A stretch of DNA of 7,738 nt from the NCBI GenBank assembly GCA_031553675.1, contig JAVBLF010000044.1:1-7738 (forward strand). Direction: 5' to 3'. This document shows positions 1 to 5,417 of the stretch, piece by piece (positions within the stretch are counted from its first letter, which is position 1; each line of letters starts with the position of its first letter). Under the pieces are notes generated by a model that was not told the DNA's origin, searched no databases, and was given only the letters and a program-made list of their open reading frames with translations. The DNA is from JAVBLF01 sp031553675 (GTDB lineage: Bacteria; Bacillota; Clostridia; Christensenellales; CALWSW01). Both the position numbers and the translations under genes were made by a program.

Positions 1-76
1 TGGTGACTCATCGCGGGCTCGAACCGCGGACCCCCTGATTAAAAGTCAGATGCTCTACCGACTGAGCTAATGAGTC
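1..76 (-). tRNA. tRNA-Lys (anticodon UUU)
   Basis: The minus strand folds as a 76-nt cloverleaf. The 7-bp acceptor stem is GACTCAT/ATGAGTC, the discriminator is A, and the CCA end is encoded (TGG at 1-3 on the plus strand). The anticodon loop CTTTTAA gives UUU, which reads lysine codons. The T-arm contains GGTTCGAGCC. It is the last tRNA of a leftward cluster; the cluster terminator must lie beyond the left edge. Confidence 0.97.
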
Positions 77-100
77 AAGCATGGGGCTGTGGGGTGGTAA

Positions 101-175
101 TGGCTGGGGTGGCAGGATTTGAACCTACGAATGCGGGAGTCAAAGTCCCGTGCCTTACCGCTTGGCTACACCCCA
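101..175 (-). tRNA. tRNA-Gln (anticodon UUG)
   Basis: A 75-nt cloverleaf on the minus strand. The acceptor stem TGGGGTG/CACCCCA begins with the U1-A72 pair typical of glutamine tRNAs, the discriminator is G, and CCA is encoded. The anticodon loop CTTTGAC gives UUG. It lies 24 nt upstream of tRNA-Lys in the same direction, which suggests one primary transcript. Confidence 0.97.
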
Positions 176-196
176 ACGTGTTGCCCGGCAAAAAAA

Positions 197-274
197 TGGG
201 GTGGGTAGTGGGAATCGAACCCACGACCTCCAGAGCCACAATCTGGCGCGCTAACCAACTGCGCTATACCCACC
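197..274 (-). tRNA. tRNA-His (anticodon GUG)
   Basis: A 78-nt cloverleaf on the minus strand with anticodon loop TTGTGGC (GUG). The extra 5' G (G-1) at position 274 faces C73, the identity pair of histidine tRNA. The acceptor stem is GTGGGTA/TACCCAC and CCA is encoded at 197-199. It is separated from tRNA-Gln by 21 nt. Confidence 0.97.
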
Positions 275-358
275 GCGAGCGTCATGGCCGGGCGAAGCTG
301 CCGTATTCGATTGTAACAAAGAACGCAGCGCCTTGCAAGTGCGAAACGCAGGTCGAAG

Positions 359-435
359 TGGCGCGCCTGCAGGGATTCGAACCCGGGACCTACGGCTTAG
401 AAGGCCGTTGCTCTATCCGACTGAGCTACAGGCGC
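359..435 (-). tRNA. tRNA-Arg (anticodon UCU)
   Basis: A 77-nt cloverleaf on the minus strand. The acceptor stem is GCGCCTG/CAGGCGC, the discriminator is G, and CCA is encoded (359-361). The anticodon loop CTTCTAA gives UCU, the reader of AGA/AGG. It is the first gene of the cluster, about 45 nt downstream of the -10 element of a strong promoter. An 83-nt spacer to tRNA-His holds no recognisable element. Confidence 0.97.
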
Positions 436-480
436 AAATGGCCGATTGGCGCGATTCCGTGCAGCTACCGACGCTCAAAA

Positions 481-509
481 AGTATAGCACGTGGGACATG
501 GCATGTCAA
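481..509 (-). promoter_or_regulatory. Vegetative promoter of the Arg-His-Gln-Lys tRNA cluster
   Basis: On the minus strand TTGACA (504-509) is followed after 17 bp by TATACT (481-486), a near-perfect sigma-70/SigA-type promoter. Transcription would start near 474, about 40 nt ahead of tRNA-Arg. No other gene lies between it and the cluster. Confidence 0.88.
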
Positions 510-561
510 TATCCAATCTCGGGCGCGTCGGCCGTGCGGGGTGAAATCGGCGAAAAAGGGC

Positions 562-590
562 TTGACTTTTGTTTTGTTAAAGCTTACGCT
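562..590 (+). promoter_or_regulatory. Probable promoter of the DUF2089/membrane-protein pair
   Basis: TTGACT (562-567) is followed after 17 bp by TACGCT (585-590). The -35 is good, but the -10 keeps only the TA and final T of the consensus. A start near 597 would give a leader of only about 20 nt that still contains the ribosome binding site at 601-608. A weak -10 would fit a regulated promoter, but this is an inference. Confidence 0.5.
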
Positions 591-615
591 CAATATTGTT
601 AAAGGGGGTGTGCGA

Positions 616-927
616 TTGACGACCGAACTTTTGCCCGAATGGATGCGTGGGCTCGAAGAGGAAGACATCGTTTTCATCAAAAAATTTGTGTTGGCATCGG
701 GATCGTTGAAGGAAATCGCGCGCGCATATGGCGTGACTTATCCGACGGTGCGCCTTCGCCTCGACAAACTGATCGGCAAAGTTGAGGCCGCCGACAGCTT
801 TGCCAGCGAACCCTACATCGCGCTGATCAAAAAGCTGGCCGCAAACGACAAGATGAGCGTCGAAACGGCCAAGCTTTTGATCGCGGAATACAAGAAGTCG
901 AAGGAGGGAAATGGTCATGATGGTTGA
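616..927 (+). CDS. Short DUF2089-type helix-turn-helix protein (TTG start)
   Basis: The predicted product is a 103-residue acidic/basic helical protein. Its N-terminal half matches my recollection of the C-terminal part of DUF2089 proteins: a LPEWMRGLEEED motif (6-17), then 'FVLASGSLKEIARAYGVTY' and 'PTVRLRLDKLI' (24-53), which reads as a helix-turn-helix. Typical members also carry an N-terminal Cys-rich zinc ribbon; none is present here. TTG at 616 is chosen because AAAGGGGG (601-608) lies 7 nt upstream. GTG at 610 is too close to that site, and ATG at 643 would cut into the conserved motif. The C-terminal half (60-100) is predicted helical with no recognised domain. The gene overlaps the next one by a few bases, so the two are probably co-translated. 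A DNA-binding regulatory role is inferred from the fold signature only; targets are unknown. Confidence 0.8.
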   Translation: MTTELLPEWMRGLEEEDIVFIKKFVLASGSLKEIARAYGVTYPTVRLRLDKLIGKVEAADSFASEPYIALIKKLAANDKMSVETAKLLIAEYKKSKEGNGHDG

Positions 928-1345
928 TTTGAAGATGCAGGCGTTAAGTGTAGGCATTCTCATCGCGCTGCTGGGCGGCACAATCGCGCTGCAAATCTTT
1001 CTATCACGCCGGCAAAGCAGATGGCCGGGACTGGTCTTGCCGCTGATCTGTGTTTTGGTATCGGTGTTTGCCGTGCTGGGCATGGCTCGCTACACGACGA
1101 TATCATCCGGCGAAGTCTACTACCTCGCCGATGGAAAAGTTGTCGAATCTTACACGCACAAGGACGTGCAGAGCAAAAGCGCTCTCACTCCGATGGGTGG
1201 CACGGAAACGTTTACGGCGGTCATCGTCCCCTTCCTGCTTCTCAACATCCCCACCCTCGTCCTACTCGCCATCTACTTTGCCTGCCGCGAAAAACGCAGG
1301 CGACAGGACGGCGTGCAGAGGATGCGCGCGCAAGACCTCGAGTGA
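917..1345 (+). CDS. Three-span membrane protein coupled to the DUF2089 gene
   Basis: I do not recognise this 142-residue protein. It has three hydrophobic segments, about 9-29, 38-57 and 100-123. A basic RRQSR loop lies between the first two, a polar 42-residue loop between the second and third, and a basic/acidic tail (REKRRRQ) ends the protein. By the positive-inside rule the polar loop faces outside and the C-terminus inside. Translation could begin at ATG 911, 917 or 920; 917 gives the best spacing (9 nt) from AAGGAGG at 901-907, which lies inside the upstream gene. The start overlaps the end of the DUF2089 gene, which implies translational coupling and a shared job. A sensor or partner that modulates the regulator is a reasonable guess but is not shown. 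Its stop lies 9 nt from that of the convergent holin gene. Confidence 0.75.
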   Translation: MMVDLKMQALSVGILIALLGGTIALQIFLSRRQSRWPGLVLPLICVLVSVFAVLGMARYTTISSGEVYYLADGKVVESYTHKDVQSKSALTPMGGTETFTAVIVPFLLLNIPTLVLLAIYFACREKRRRQDGVQRMRAQDLE

Positions 1346-1361
1346 TCGAATGGCTCACTCG
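1339..1361. other. Inverted repeat joining the two convergent stop codons
   Basis: CGAGTGA (1339-1345) and TCACTCG (1355-1361) form a perfect 7-bp stem with a 9-nt loop. Each arm contains the GAG-TGA end of one gene, so the stops of the membrane protein and the holin face each other in a hairpin. There is no T-tract on either strand, so it is not a standard intrinsic terminator. It may shield mRNA 3' ends, or it may simply reflect two genes both ending Glu-stop. Confidence 0.45.
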
Positions 1362-1621
1362 TCACGCTTGGTGATCTGTTTATAGCTTTGGTTGATCAGC
1401 ACAGCGGCGCCTGTGACGAGTGTGCCCTGTATGATGGCCGTCCCCAGGCTTTTGCCATTTGTGAACGAGAGCAGGACGCAGCACACAATGCCCACACCCA
1501 ACAAGACGAAGGGAATGATCCAGTCGGGTATGCTCGGGATTCGCTTGATGATCACGCCGAGCACATAGAGGGCCGGTACGAGGATCAAATTGCTCTCCTG
1601 GATAAAGCTCGTGAAATCCAT
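1355..1621 (-). CDS. Phage-type holin, Hol44-like (holin superfamily V)
   Basis: This 88-residue protein has three hydrophobic segments (about 11-27, 35-52, 59-77) and a charged tail ending KRDE. The N-terminal layout (MDF..FI, then LILVPALYVLGVIIK), the 'IPDWIIPFVLLGVGI' segment and the 'AIIQGTLVTGAAVLINQ' segment fit small Hol44-type phage holins. Such holins form membrane lesions that release an endolysin. ATG at 1621 is supported by AAAGGAG about 8 nt upstream. No endolysin, tail or integrase gene lies nearby, so the gene stands alone between two tRNA clusters. It could be a prophage remnant or a domesticated gene used for lysis or secretion. The assignment comes from remembered family features, not a search. 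A weak TTGCAC (1694-1699) lies upstream, but no convincing -10 follows it. Confidence 0.72.
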   Translation of the reverse strand: MDFTSFIQESNLILVPALYVLGVIIKRIPSIPDWIIPFVLLGVGIVCCVLLSFTNGKSLGTAIIQGTLVTGAAVLINQSYKQITKRDE

Positions 1622-1732
1622 GACACTAACTCCTTTGGTCTTTTCTCTATTACATGTTCCCTGCGATCAATTTATTTCTTATCACGCGAGAAAGTGCAAG
1701 AAATGTCCTCCACTTTGTGAAGCGCGCACAAA

Positions 1733-1766
1733 AAAAGCCCCGCAGCTCAATCGCCTTGGGGCTTTT
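1733..1766 (-). terminator. Intrinsic terminator of the Leu-Gly tRNA cluster
   Basis: On the minus strand AAAAGCCCC (1758-1766) pairs with GGGGCTTTT (1733-1741) across a 16-nt loop. The T-run continues to 7 T. It begins 5 nt after the CCA end of tRNA-Gly, so it ends the leftward tRNA transcript and isolates the holin gene from it. Confidence 0.9.
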
Positions 1767-1770
1767 CGTT

Positions 1771-1844
1771 TGGAGCGGGTGATGGGAATCGAACCCACGC
1801 AGTCAGCTTGGAAGGCTGAAACTCTACCATTAAGTCACACCCGC
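1771..1844 (-). tRNA. tRNA-Gly (anticodon UCC)
   Basis: A 74-nt cloverleaf on the minus strand. The acceptor stem is GCGGGTG/CACCCGC, the discriminator is U as usual for bacterial glycine tRNAs, and CCA is encoded at 1771-1773. The anticodon loop CTTCCAA gives UCC. It lies 16 nt downstream of tRNA-Leu in the same transcript. Confidence 0.97.
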
Positions 1845-1860
1845 GAATACGCATCGAATA

Positions 1861-1943
1861 TGGTGCGGGCGAAGAGACTTGAACTCTTACGCCTAGGGCA
1901 CCAGATCCTAAGTCTGGCGCGTCTGCCATTCCGCCACGCCCGC
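1861..1943 (-). tRNA. tRNA-Leu (anticodon UAG)
   Basis: An 83-nt class II cloverleaf on the minus strand. The acceptor stem is GCGGGCG/CGCCCGC, with A73 and an encoded CCA. The anticodon loop CTTAGGA gives UAG, and the long variable arm is typical of leucine tRNAs. It is the first gene of the two-tRNA cluster. Confidence 0.97.
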
Positions 1944-2011
1944 GCATTTCGAAAAGCGTCATGCGCCGGGCGTTGAGGCGCTACCGTCTCAGCGCAGGGC
2001 GTCCGCGAAAC

Positions 2012-2041
2012 AGTATATCACGAAGGCGGCGCGGCTGTCAA
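2012..2041 (-). promoter_or_regulatory. Promoter of the Leu-Gly tRNA cluster
   Basis: On the minus strand TTGACA (2036-2041) is followed after 18 bp by TATACT (2012-2017), the same hexamer pair that drives the other tRNA cluster. The start would fall near 2005, about 60 nt ahead of tRNA-Leu. It lies just past the terminator of the upstream surface-protein gene. Confidence 0.82.
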
Positions 2042-2057
2042 TGCGTGGGACGAGGCC

Positions 2058-2093
2058 AAAAGCGCCCCAGTCGTTTGGAAGCGGCTGGGGCGC
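2058..2093 (-). terminator. Intrinsic terminator of the vWA surface-protein gene
   Basis: On the minus strand a GC-rich stem GCGCCCCAGCCG (2082-2093) pairs with CGACTGGGGCGC (2062-2073) with one mismatch near the loop. TTTT follows (2058-2061). It lies 7 nt past the TAA of the surface-protein gene. The T-run is short but the stem is strong. Confidence 0.8.
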
Positions 2094-2099
2094 ACGCGT

Positions 2100-4223
2100 T
2101 TAGCGTTCTTGCTCCTGGCGTTTTCTGCGTTGGGTATGGAGGGCGCTGTAGCCGAGCACCGCGAGCAGGACGAGCGGTACGAGCAGGATGCCATCGGTCA
2201 GCGGAATCATACTCTCTGTCGTCTCCTCGTTGACCATGACGGGCGCGATCGCGCCGGTTTCGCTGGAGGCCAGCGGTGTGGGCGTGGGGACGGCGGGTGC
2301 CGGGGACGGCGTAGCCGTTTCAAGGGGGGGCACGGTTCCGGTGGGTACGGGGCTCACCGTGCTTTGCAGCGCGACGACGGCAGGTGGCGGTGTTTGGCCG
2401 GGCGAAACGTTCCCGCCATTGGAACCGTTGTCGAAGATAAAGGCGGGCGAAGTGCGCGGCCGGCTGGAGGGCGAGATGCTTGACAAGCGATGGTCAATCG
2501 GCGTAGGTGTGGGCGTCGGGGTGCTGCCACCGCTCGGGTACGAGTTGTCGCCGATGGTCGCGTCCTGGTTGTTGGCGTTGACCTGGAATTGCCCGTCGGT
2601 CCGCGCGTAGGGCAGCGGGTAGTTGACGCAGTAGGACGATCCGCCCGCCGTATAGGTCAGGTAGGCATCGGTGAGCACGGCGTAGAAGGTGGCGGCGGAG
2701 AGGCCGCTCGTGTTCATTTGAACGTAGTAGCTCAGCTTGAGGGTTTCCCCGTTGGGTGCTTCGCCGATCTTCCAAGTGATGGTGCTGCCGTTGAGCGTGG
2801 CCGTTCCGCCCGTCGCACCGGCGGAGGTATCTGTGGTCGATGTCGTGAAGAGCGGTCCGCCCTGGTAGGAAACGACGCTGTACATGCTGTTGAGTTCGGC
2901 GGTCATCTGTGCGCCGCTTCCGGCGTCAAGTATGGTTTGCGCAAACGATCGGAATGCGTCTTTGGTTGCCTGCGCGGGCGTCGGGTTTGTCGAAGACTGC
3001 CTGACGTAGACGTAGCGCTTTTCGGTTTCAGCGAAATTGATGTTGCTCTGGATGGCGCTTGCGTTCGCATTGAGGCCGCCCGAGGCAAAGTTGGCCGCCG
3101 TGTTGTAGTAGGAATTGCCGAGCACCGAAGCGAGCGCGATCAGGGTTTGTTCGCTGCCGAAGTCTTTCGTGCCGTTCGTGCCATAGATGCCGTCGCGCAG
3201 CCAGGAACCCGACAGCCAATTCGACGGGGCCGTGTTGAGGTCGGTATTCGTCGAGCGATCGTAGACCGAAGCGAGGTTGATCGCGTAGATCTCGGCGCCG
3301 ATGGGGCTGCGTCCCGCGATCGTCGGACCGCCGACGGGGCCTTTGATGGCGGCGGCCACCTGCATGTTCGTCTCTTGGCTGCCGCCGTTGGGCTCACCGT
3401 CGCCCAGGAAGAGCACGAATTTGCGATCGGCAGAAATGCCTCTGAGGTAGTCGTATGCGGCGATCAGGCCCGCTTGGATGTTCGTGGAGGAAGCCGAGCG
3501 CTGGGTGAGTTTCGATTCGATGTAGCGAAGCGCGCCGTTTGTCGCGCTGGAGTAATCGCCCGCGAAGTTGTAGTTTGTCCCCATCGTCACGTTCATGGTG
3601 CTATTGTTGGAAACGTGGAAGTTCTCCGAAAACACGGGGGTCGGCGTGCTGCCGAATGCGACAAAGGCGACGGCGGTGTCCTTGGCGCGCGGGTTGAGGC
3701 CGGTCGTTTCGTCGAGGAAGACCTTTGTGGCTTCCGATGCGCCCCAAACGGCCCATTCCCAGCGGTAACCGCCGCCTCTCCAGTTTGTGTTGTTGCCGGT
3801 GCTGGTAAACGTCGAGCCGCTTGCGGGGTCGTGGTAGCTCGCGCCGGTCGGAAAGAAGTTGCGGTAATTCGCGTCGACGAGGTATTCGAGCGGCAGCAGG
3901 TTGGCGTCGTAGACCGGATGGCCCCCCGTCGTCGTGACGAGTGTCGAATACGGGTTGCCCATGCTGCCGGAATTGTCGAGCACGATCACGATGGCGATCG
4001 AACCGGGCGTGATGTAGGCGTTGAGCGTGTGTTCTATCTTAAAGATGGTGGGATCGGACGTCGCGCTGATCGTCGTATTGGGCGAGGCATAGCCGAGCTG
4101 TCCGATGGATTTAAGGAGGTTTGTCGGGGTCGTCGATGGGCGCGCCGAAGCCGTTCCCGTCAGCAACGCAACGAACACAGCGACGACCATAAGGGCGGCA
4201 ATGCGGGATTGGTAACGTTTCAT
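2100..4223 (-). CDS. Surface-anchored von Willebrand factor A (vWA) domain protein
   Basis: The product is about 707 residues. Two ATGs lie at 4229 and 4223. The second is preferred because AAAGAGGA ends directly before the first, leaving 6 nt to the second. Residues 1-27 form a signal peptide (basic start, hydrophobic core, cleavage after TASA). A vWA domain spans roughly 75-330, with all metal-ion-dependent adhesion site parts visible: DNSGS (D83), T247 in STNIQAG and D275 in LGDGEPN. Residues about 450-560 are beta-rich and unassigned. A Pro/Thr-rich stalk (about 565-655) precedes IPLTD (673-677), a hydrophobic span (679-696) and an RRKRQEQER tail. This is the layout of a sortase-type sorting signal, but with D in place of the usual final G. 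It is probably a cell-wall or membrane-bound adhesin or pilus-tip-like protein. The ligand is unknown and no sortase gene is visible. The gene is monocistronic, with its own promoter and terminator. Confidence 0.88.
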   Translation of the reverse strand: MKRYQSRIAALMVVAVFVALLTGTASARPSTTPTNLLKSIGQLGYASPNTTISATSDPTIFKIEHTLNAYITPGSIAIVIVLDNSGSMGNPYSTLVTTTGGHPVYDANLLPLEYLVDANYRNFFPTGASYHDPASGSTFTSTGNNTNWRGGGYRWEWAVWGASEATKVFLDETTGLNPRAKDTAVAFVAFGSTPTPVFSENFHVSNNSTMNVTMGTNYNFAGDYSSATNGALRYIESKLTQRSASSTNIQAGLIAAYDYLRGISADRKFVLFLGDGEPNGGSQETNMQVAAAIKGPVGGPTIAGRSPIGAEIYAINLASVYDRSTNTDLNTAPSNWLSGSWLRDGIYGTNGTKDFGSEQTLIALASVLGNSYYNTAANFASGGLNANASAIQSNINFAETEKRYVYVRQSSTNPTPAQATKDAFRSFAQTILDAGSGAQMTAELNSMYSVVSYQGGPLFTTSTTDTSAGATGGTATLNGSTITWKIGEAPNGETLKLSYYVQMNTSGLSAATFYAVLTDAYLTYTAGGSSYCVNYPLPYARTDGQFQVNANNQDATIGDNSYPSGGSTPTPTPTPIDHRLSSISPSSRPRTSPAFIFDNGSNGGNVSPGQTPPPAVVALQSTVSPVPTGTVPPLETATPSPAPAVPTPTPLASSETGAIAPVMVNEETTESMIPLTDGILLVPLVLLAVLGYSALHTQRRKRQEQER

Positions 4224-4291
4224 AGTCATTCCTCTTTGTGGCGCATCTCAAACGCAAGTTGAAGTTCTTCGGAGCACCAACATACTATTTT

Positions 4292-4312
4292 CATAGTTAT
4301 AGTTTACATAGT
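4292..4312. repeat. CATAGT-type direct repeats over the vWA promoter -10
   Basis: Three same-direction hexamers occur: CATAGT (4292-4297), TATAGT (4298-4303) and CATAGT (4307-4312). They cover the -10 element and the expected start site. Their position suggests a binding site for a regulator, but short AT-rich repeats can arise by chance. Confidence 0.35.
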
Positions 4313-4329
4313 TTTCCTATATGTGTCAA
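4301..4329 (-). promoter_or_regulatory. Promoter of the vWA surface-protein gene
   Basis: On the minus strand TTGACA (4324-4329) is followed after 17 bp by TAAACT (4301-4306). Transcription would begin near 4294, leaving a leader of about 70 nt. The promoter lies in an AT-rich patch and is overlapped by CATAGT-like direct repeats (see the repeat entry). Confidence 0.75.
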
Positions 4330-4437
4330 TGCCCAATTGTTTATTTTTGCTTTTGCATGAATTGTAAATCCCGTCTATTTCAATGTTCGAGGATTTGCAA
4401 GTCAATGATTCATGTACTTTTGCGCAGGCGTGATGCA

Positions 4438-4464
4438 CAAAAAAAGTGGCCCCGCGGCCACTTT
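4438..4464 (-). terminator. Intrinsic terminator of the ferritin gene
   Basis: On the minus strand AAAGTGGCC (4456-4464) pairs perfectly with GGCCACTTT (4443-4451) around a 4-nt loop. A run of 7 T follows, counting the last stem bases. It starts about 20 nt after the ferritin stop codon. It also separates ferritin from the downstream vWA promoter. Confidence 0.92.
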
Positions 4465-4484
4465 CGGATCAAAACAAAGCGCGA

Positions 4485-4997
4485 TCAAGCTTTGATGAAG
4501 GGATCGACGAAAACCCTTGCGCCGAGTTCGGCGTCAAGGGCGAGAAGCAAGGCCGCATTTTCGCCGATGTTGCGGAGTTTCTGGACAATGCCGTCGGCGG
4601 TGGCCTCCTCCTCGACCTGCTCGTTGACGTACCAGCTGATAAAGGCGTAGGTCGCGTGGTCGTTTTCCTTCATCGCGAGCGTCGCGATGTCGTCGATGCG
4701 CGAAGTGACGTAGCGTTCGTGCGCGAGGGTTGTGTCAAAAGCGGCGAGTATGCTGGGGTAGCTGGCTTCCGGCGCTTTGATGTCGGCGTAGCTGGGGGCG
4801 GCGCCGCGATCGAGTATGTGTCCGTGCATGTGAAGGCCGTGGGCCATTTCCTCCTGAAACTGGACATAGAACCAATGGGCGATGCCTTTGAACCCCATGC
4901 GATCGGCGCAGCTCGACATGCCCAGGTAGAGATAGGCGGAGTAGAATTCGGCGTTGACCTGTTCGCTCAAGGCGGTGACGACTGACTCTTTCAGCAT
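4485..4997 (-). CDS. ftnA: Non-haem ferritin (iron-storage protein)
   Basis: The product is a 170-residue ferritin of normal bacterial length. Cytosolic ferritins form 24-subunit cages that oxidise Fe(II) and store it as a mineral. The start MLKESVVTALSEQVNAEFYSAYLY closely follows bacterial FtnA, and the ferroxidase ligands fall at the expected places: E17, Y24, E50, H53 (in QEEMAH), E94, Q127 and E130 (in NEQVEEE). The open frame extends 43 codons further upstream, but that stretch crosses the promoter and Fur-like box. ATG at 4997, with AAGGAG (5006-5011) 8 nt upstream, is therefore the start. The gene has its own promoter and terminator. The symbol ftnA is used by family resemblance; local naming may be ftn. 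Confidence 0.96.
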   Translation of the reverse strand: MLKESVVTALSEQVNAEFYSAYLYLGMSSCADRMGFKGIAHWFYVQFQEEMAHGLHMHGHILDRGAAPSYADIKAPEASYPSILAAFDTTLAHERYVTSRIDDIATLAMKENDHATYAFISWYVNEQVEEEATADGIVQKLRNIGENAALLLALDAELGARVFVDPFIKA

Positions 4998-5020
4998 GGT
5001 GGATGCTCCTTTCTTGATAC

Positions 5021-5039
5021 GATAATCGTTCTCGTTATC
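5021..5039 (-). promoter_or_regulatory. Fur-family operator at the ferritin transcription start
   Basis: The minus strand reads GATAACGAGAACGATTATC. It matches the classical 19-bp Fur box in 15 positions and has GATAA/TTATC outer arms. It sits directly next to the -10 element and covers the expected start site, the position of a repressor site. PerR, another Fur-family protein known to control ferritin in some Bacillota, is an alternative reader. Confidence 0.72.
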
Positions 5040-5067
5040 ATTATACAGCAATCCTTGGCAATTGCAA
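5040..5067 (-). promoter_or_regulatory. Promoter of the ferritin gene
   Basis: On the minus strand TTGCAA (5062-5067) is followed after 16 bp by a perfect TATAAT (5040-5045). Transcription would start near 5033, inside the Fur-like box, with a leader of about 36 nt. Confidence 0.8.
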
Positions 5068-5294
5068 GCCCTCACTTGCACCTCGCGGCTGCTGCGTATA
5101 TATATAATAGGATTGTTTTCCTTCACTCTCGCAATTCTTACGTCTCATGGCTCGATCTTGGCTAATTATGCAAGGTTCGCATGCACACCGTTTGCGATAC
5201 CCCCGCGTTTGGGGCATTTGCAGATGGATGCAACATTTGCAATATATGTAATTATGTGAAACATATTTATTTACTTCCAATTTCATTCAGCCCA
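5068..5294. other. AT-rich intergenic region without a supported gene
   Basis: This is the gene-free core of the 420-nt gap between the divergent ferritin and surface-protein genes. It contains a TATATATATAAT run (5097-5108) that could give a plus-strand -10 17 bp after TTGCAC (5076-5081), but nothing convincing lies downstream of it. There are two CATTTGCA copies (5215-5222, 5234-5241). Short open frames here lack ribosome binding sites and recognisable products. I see no RNA gene. Confidence 0.5.
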
Positions 5295-5324
5295 TTGACT
5301 TACTGGGAATATCTGTCGTATACT
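5295..5324 (+). promoter_or_regulatory. Promoter of the large surface-protein gene
   Basis: TTGACT (5295-5300) is followed after 18 bp by TATACT (5319-5324). The predicted start near 5331 leaves an 87-nt leader. A TACTGGG direct repeat (5301-5307 and 5321-5327) is superimposed with a 20-bp period, two helical turns. Confidence 0.75.
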
Positions 5325-5354
5325 GGGTTCACGTGACAGCCCTAATGTTTTCCT

Positions 5355-5384
5355 ATGCGATACTGCCGCTCGCAGCGGGCGCAT
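5355..5384 (+). other. Hairpin in the leader of the large surface-protein mRNA
   Basis: ATGCG (5355-5359) pairs with CGCAT (5380-5384), and CCGCT (5366-5370) with AGCGG (5374-5378) around a 3-nt loop. An asymmetric 6/1 internal loop separates the two stems. It ends 33 nt before the start codon and has no T-run, so it is not a terminator. I do not match it to a known riboswitch class. Confidence 0.35.
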
Positions 5385-5417
5385 CCAAACGTAATCGAGA
5401 ATGATGGAGAAATTGAC

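Noticed and set aside
70..615. Upstream extension of the DUF2089 frame
   Set aside because: It runs through three tRNA genes on the other strand and the tRNA promoter; the ribosome binding site at 601-608 points to the TTG at 616.
1..1943. tRNA genes split or duplicated by an integrated element
   Set aside because: All six tRNAs are intact with CCA ends, and I found no second copy of any tRNA 3' end in the window.
2490..4262. A 590-codon open frame on the plus strand
   Set aside because: It is antisense to the vWA gene, has an Arg/Val/Gly-rich composition typical of reading GC-rich coding DNA on the wrong strand, and lacks a ribosome binding site and any recognisable domain.
4998..5126. 43-codon N-terminal extension of ferritin
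   Set aside because: It crosses the promoter and Fur-like box, and the family starts at the MLKE methionine.
5062..5259. A 65-codon frame in the ferritin/surface-protein gap
   Set aside because: No ribosome binding site, no recognisable product, and it overlaps the ferritin promoter.
5331..5417. Possible cyclic-di-GMP or other known riboswitch in the surface-protein leader
   Set aside because: The leader is short and lacks the conserved core bases I would expect; only a simple hairpin is visible.
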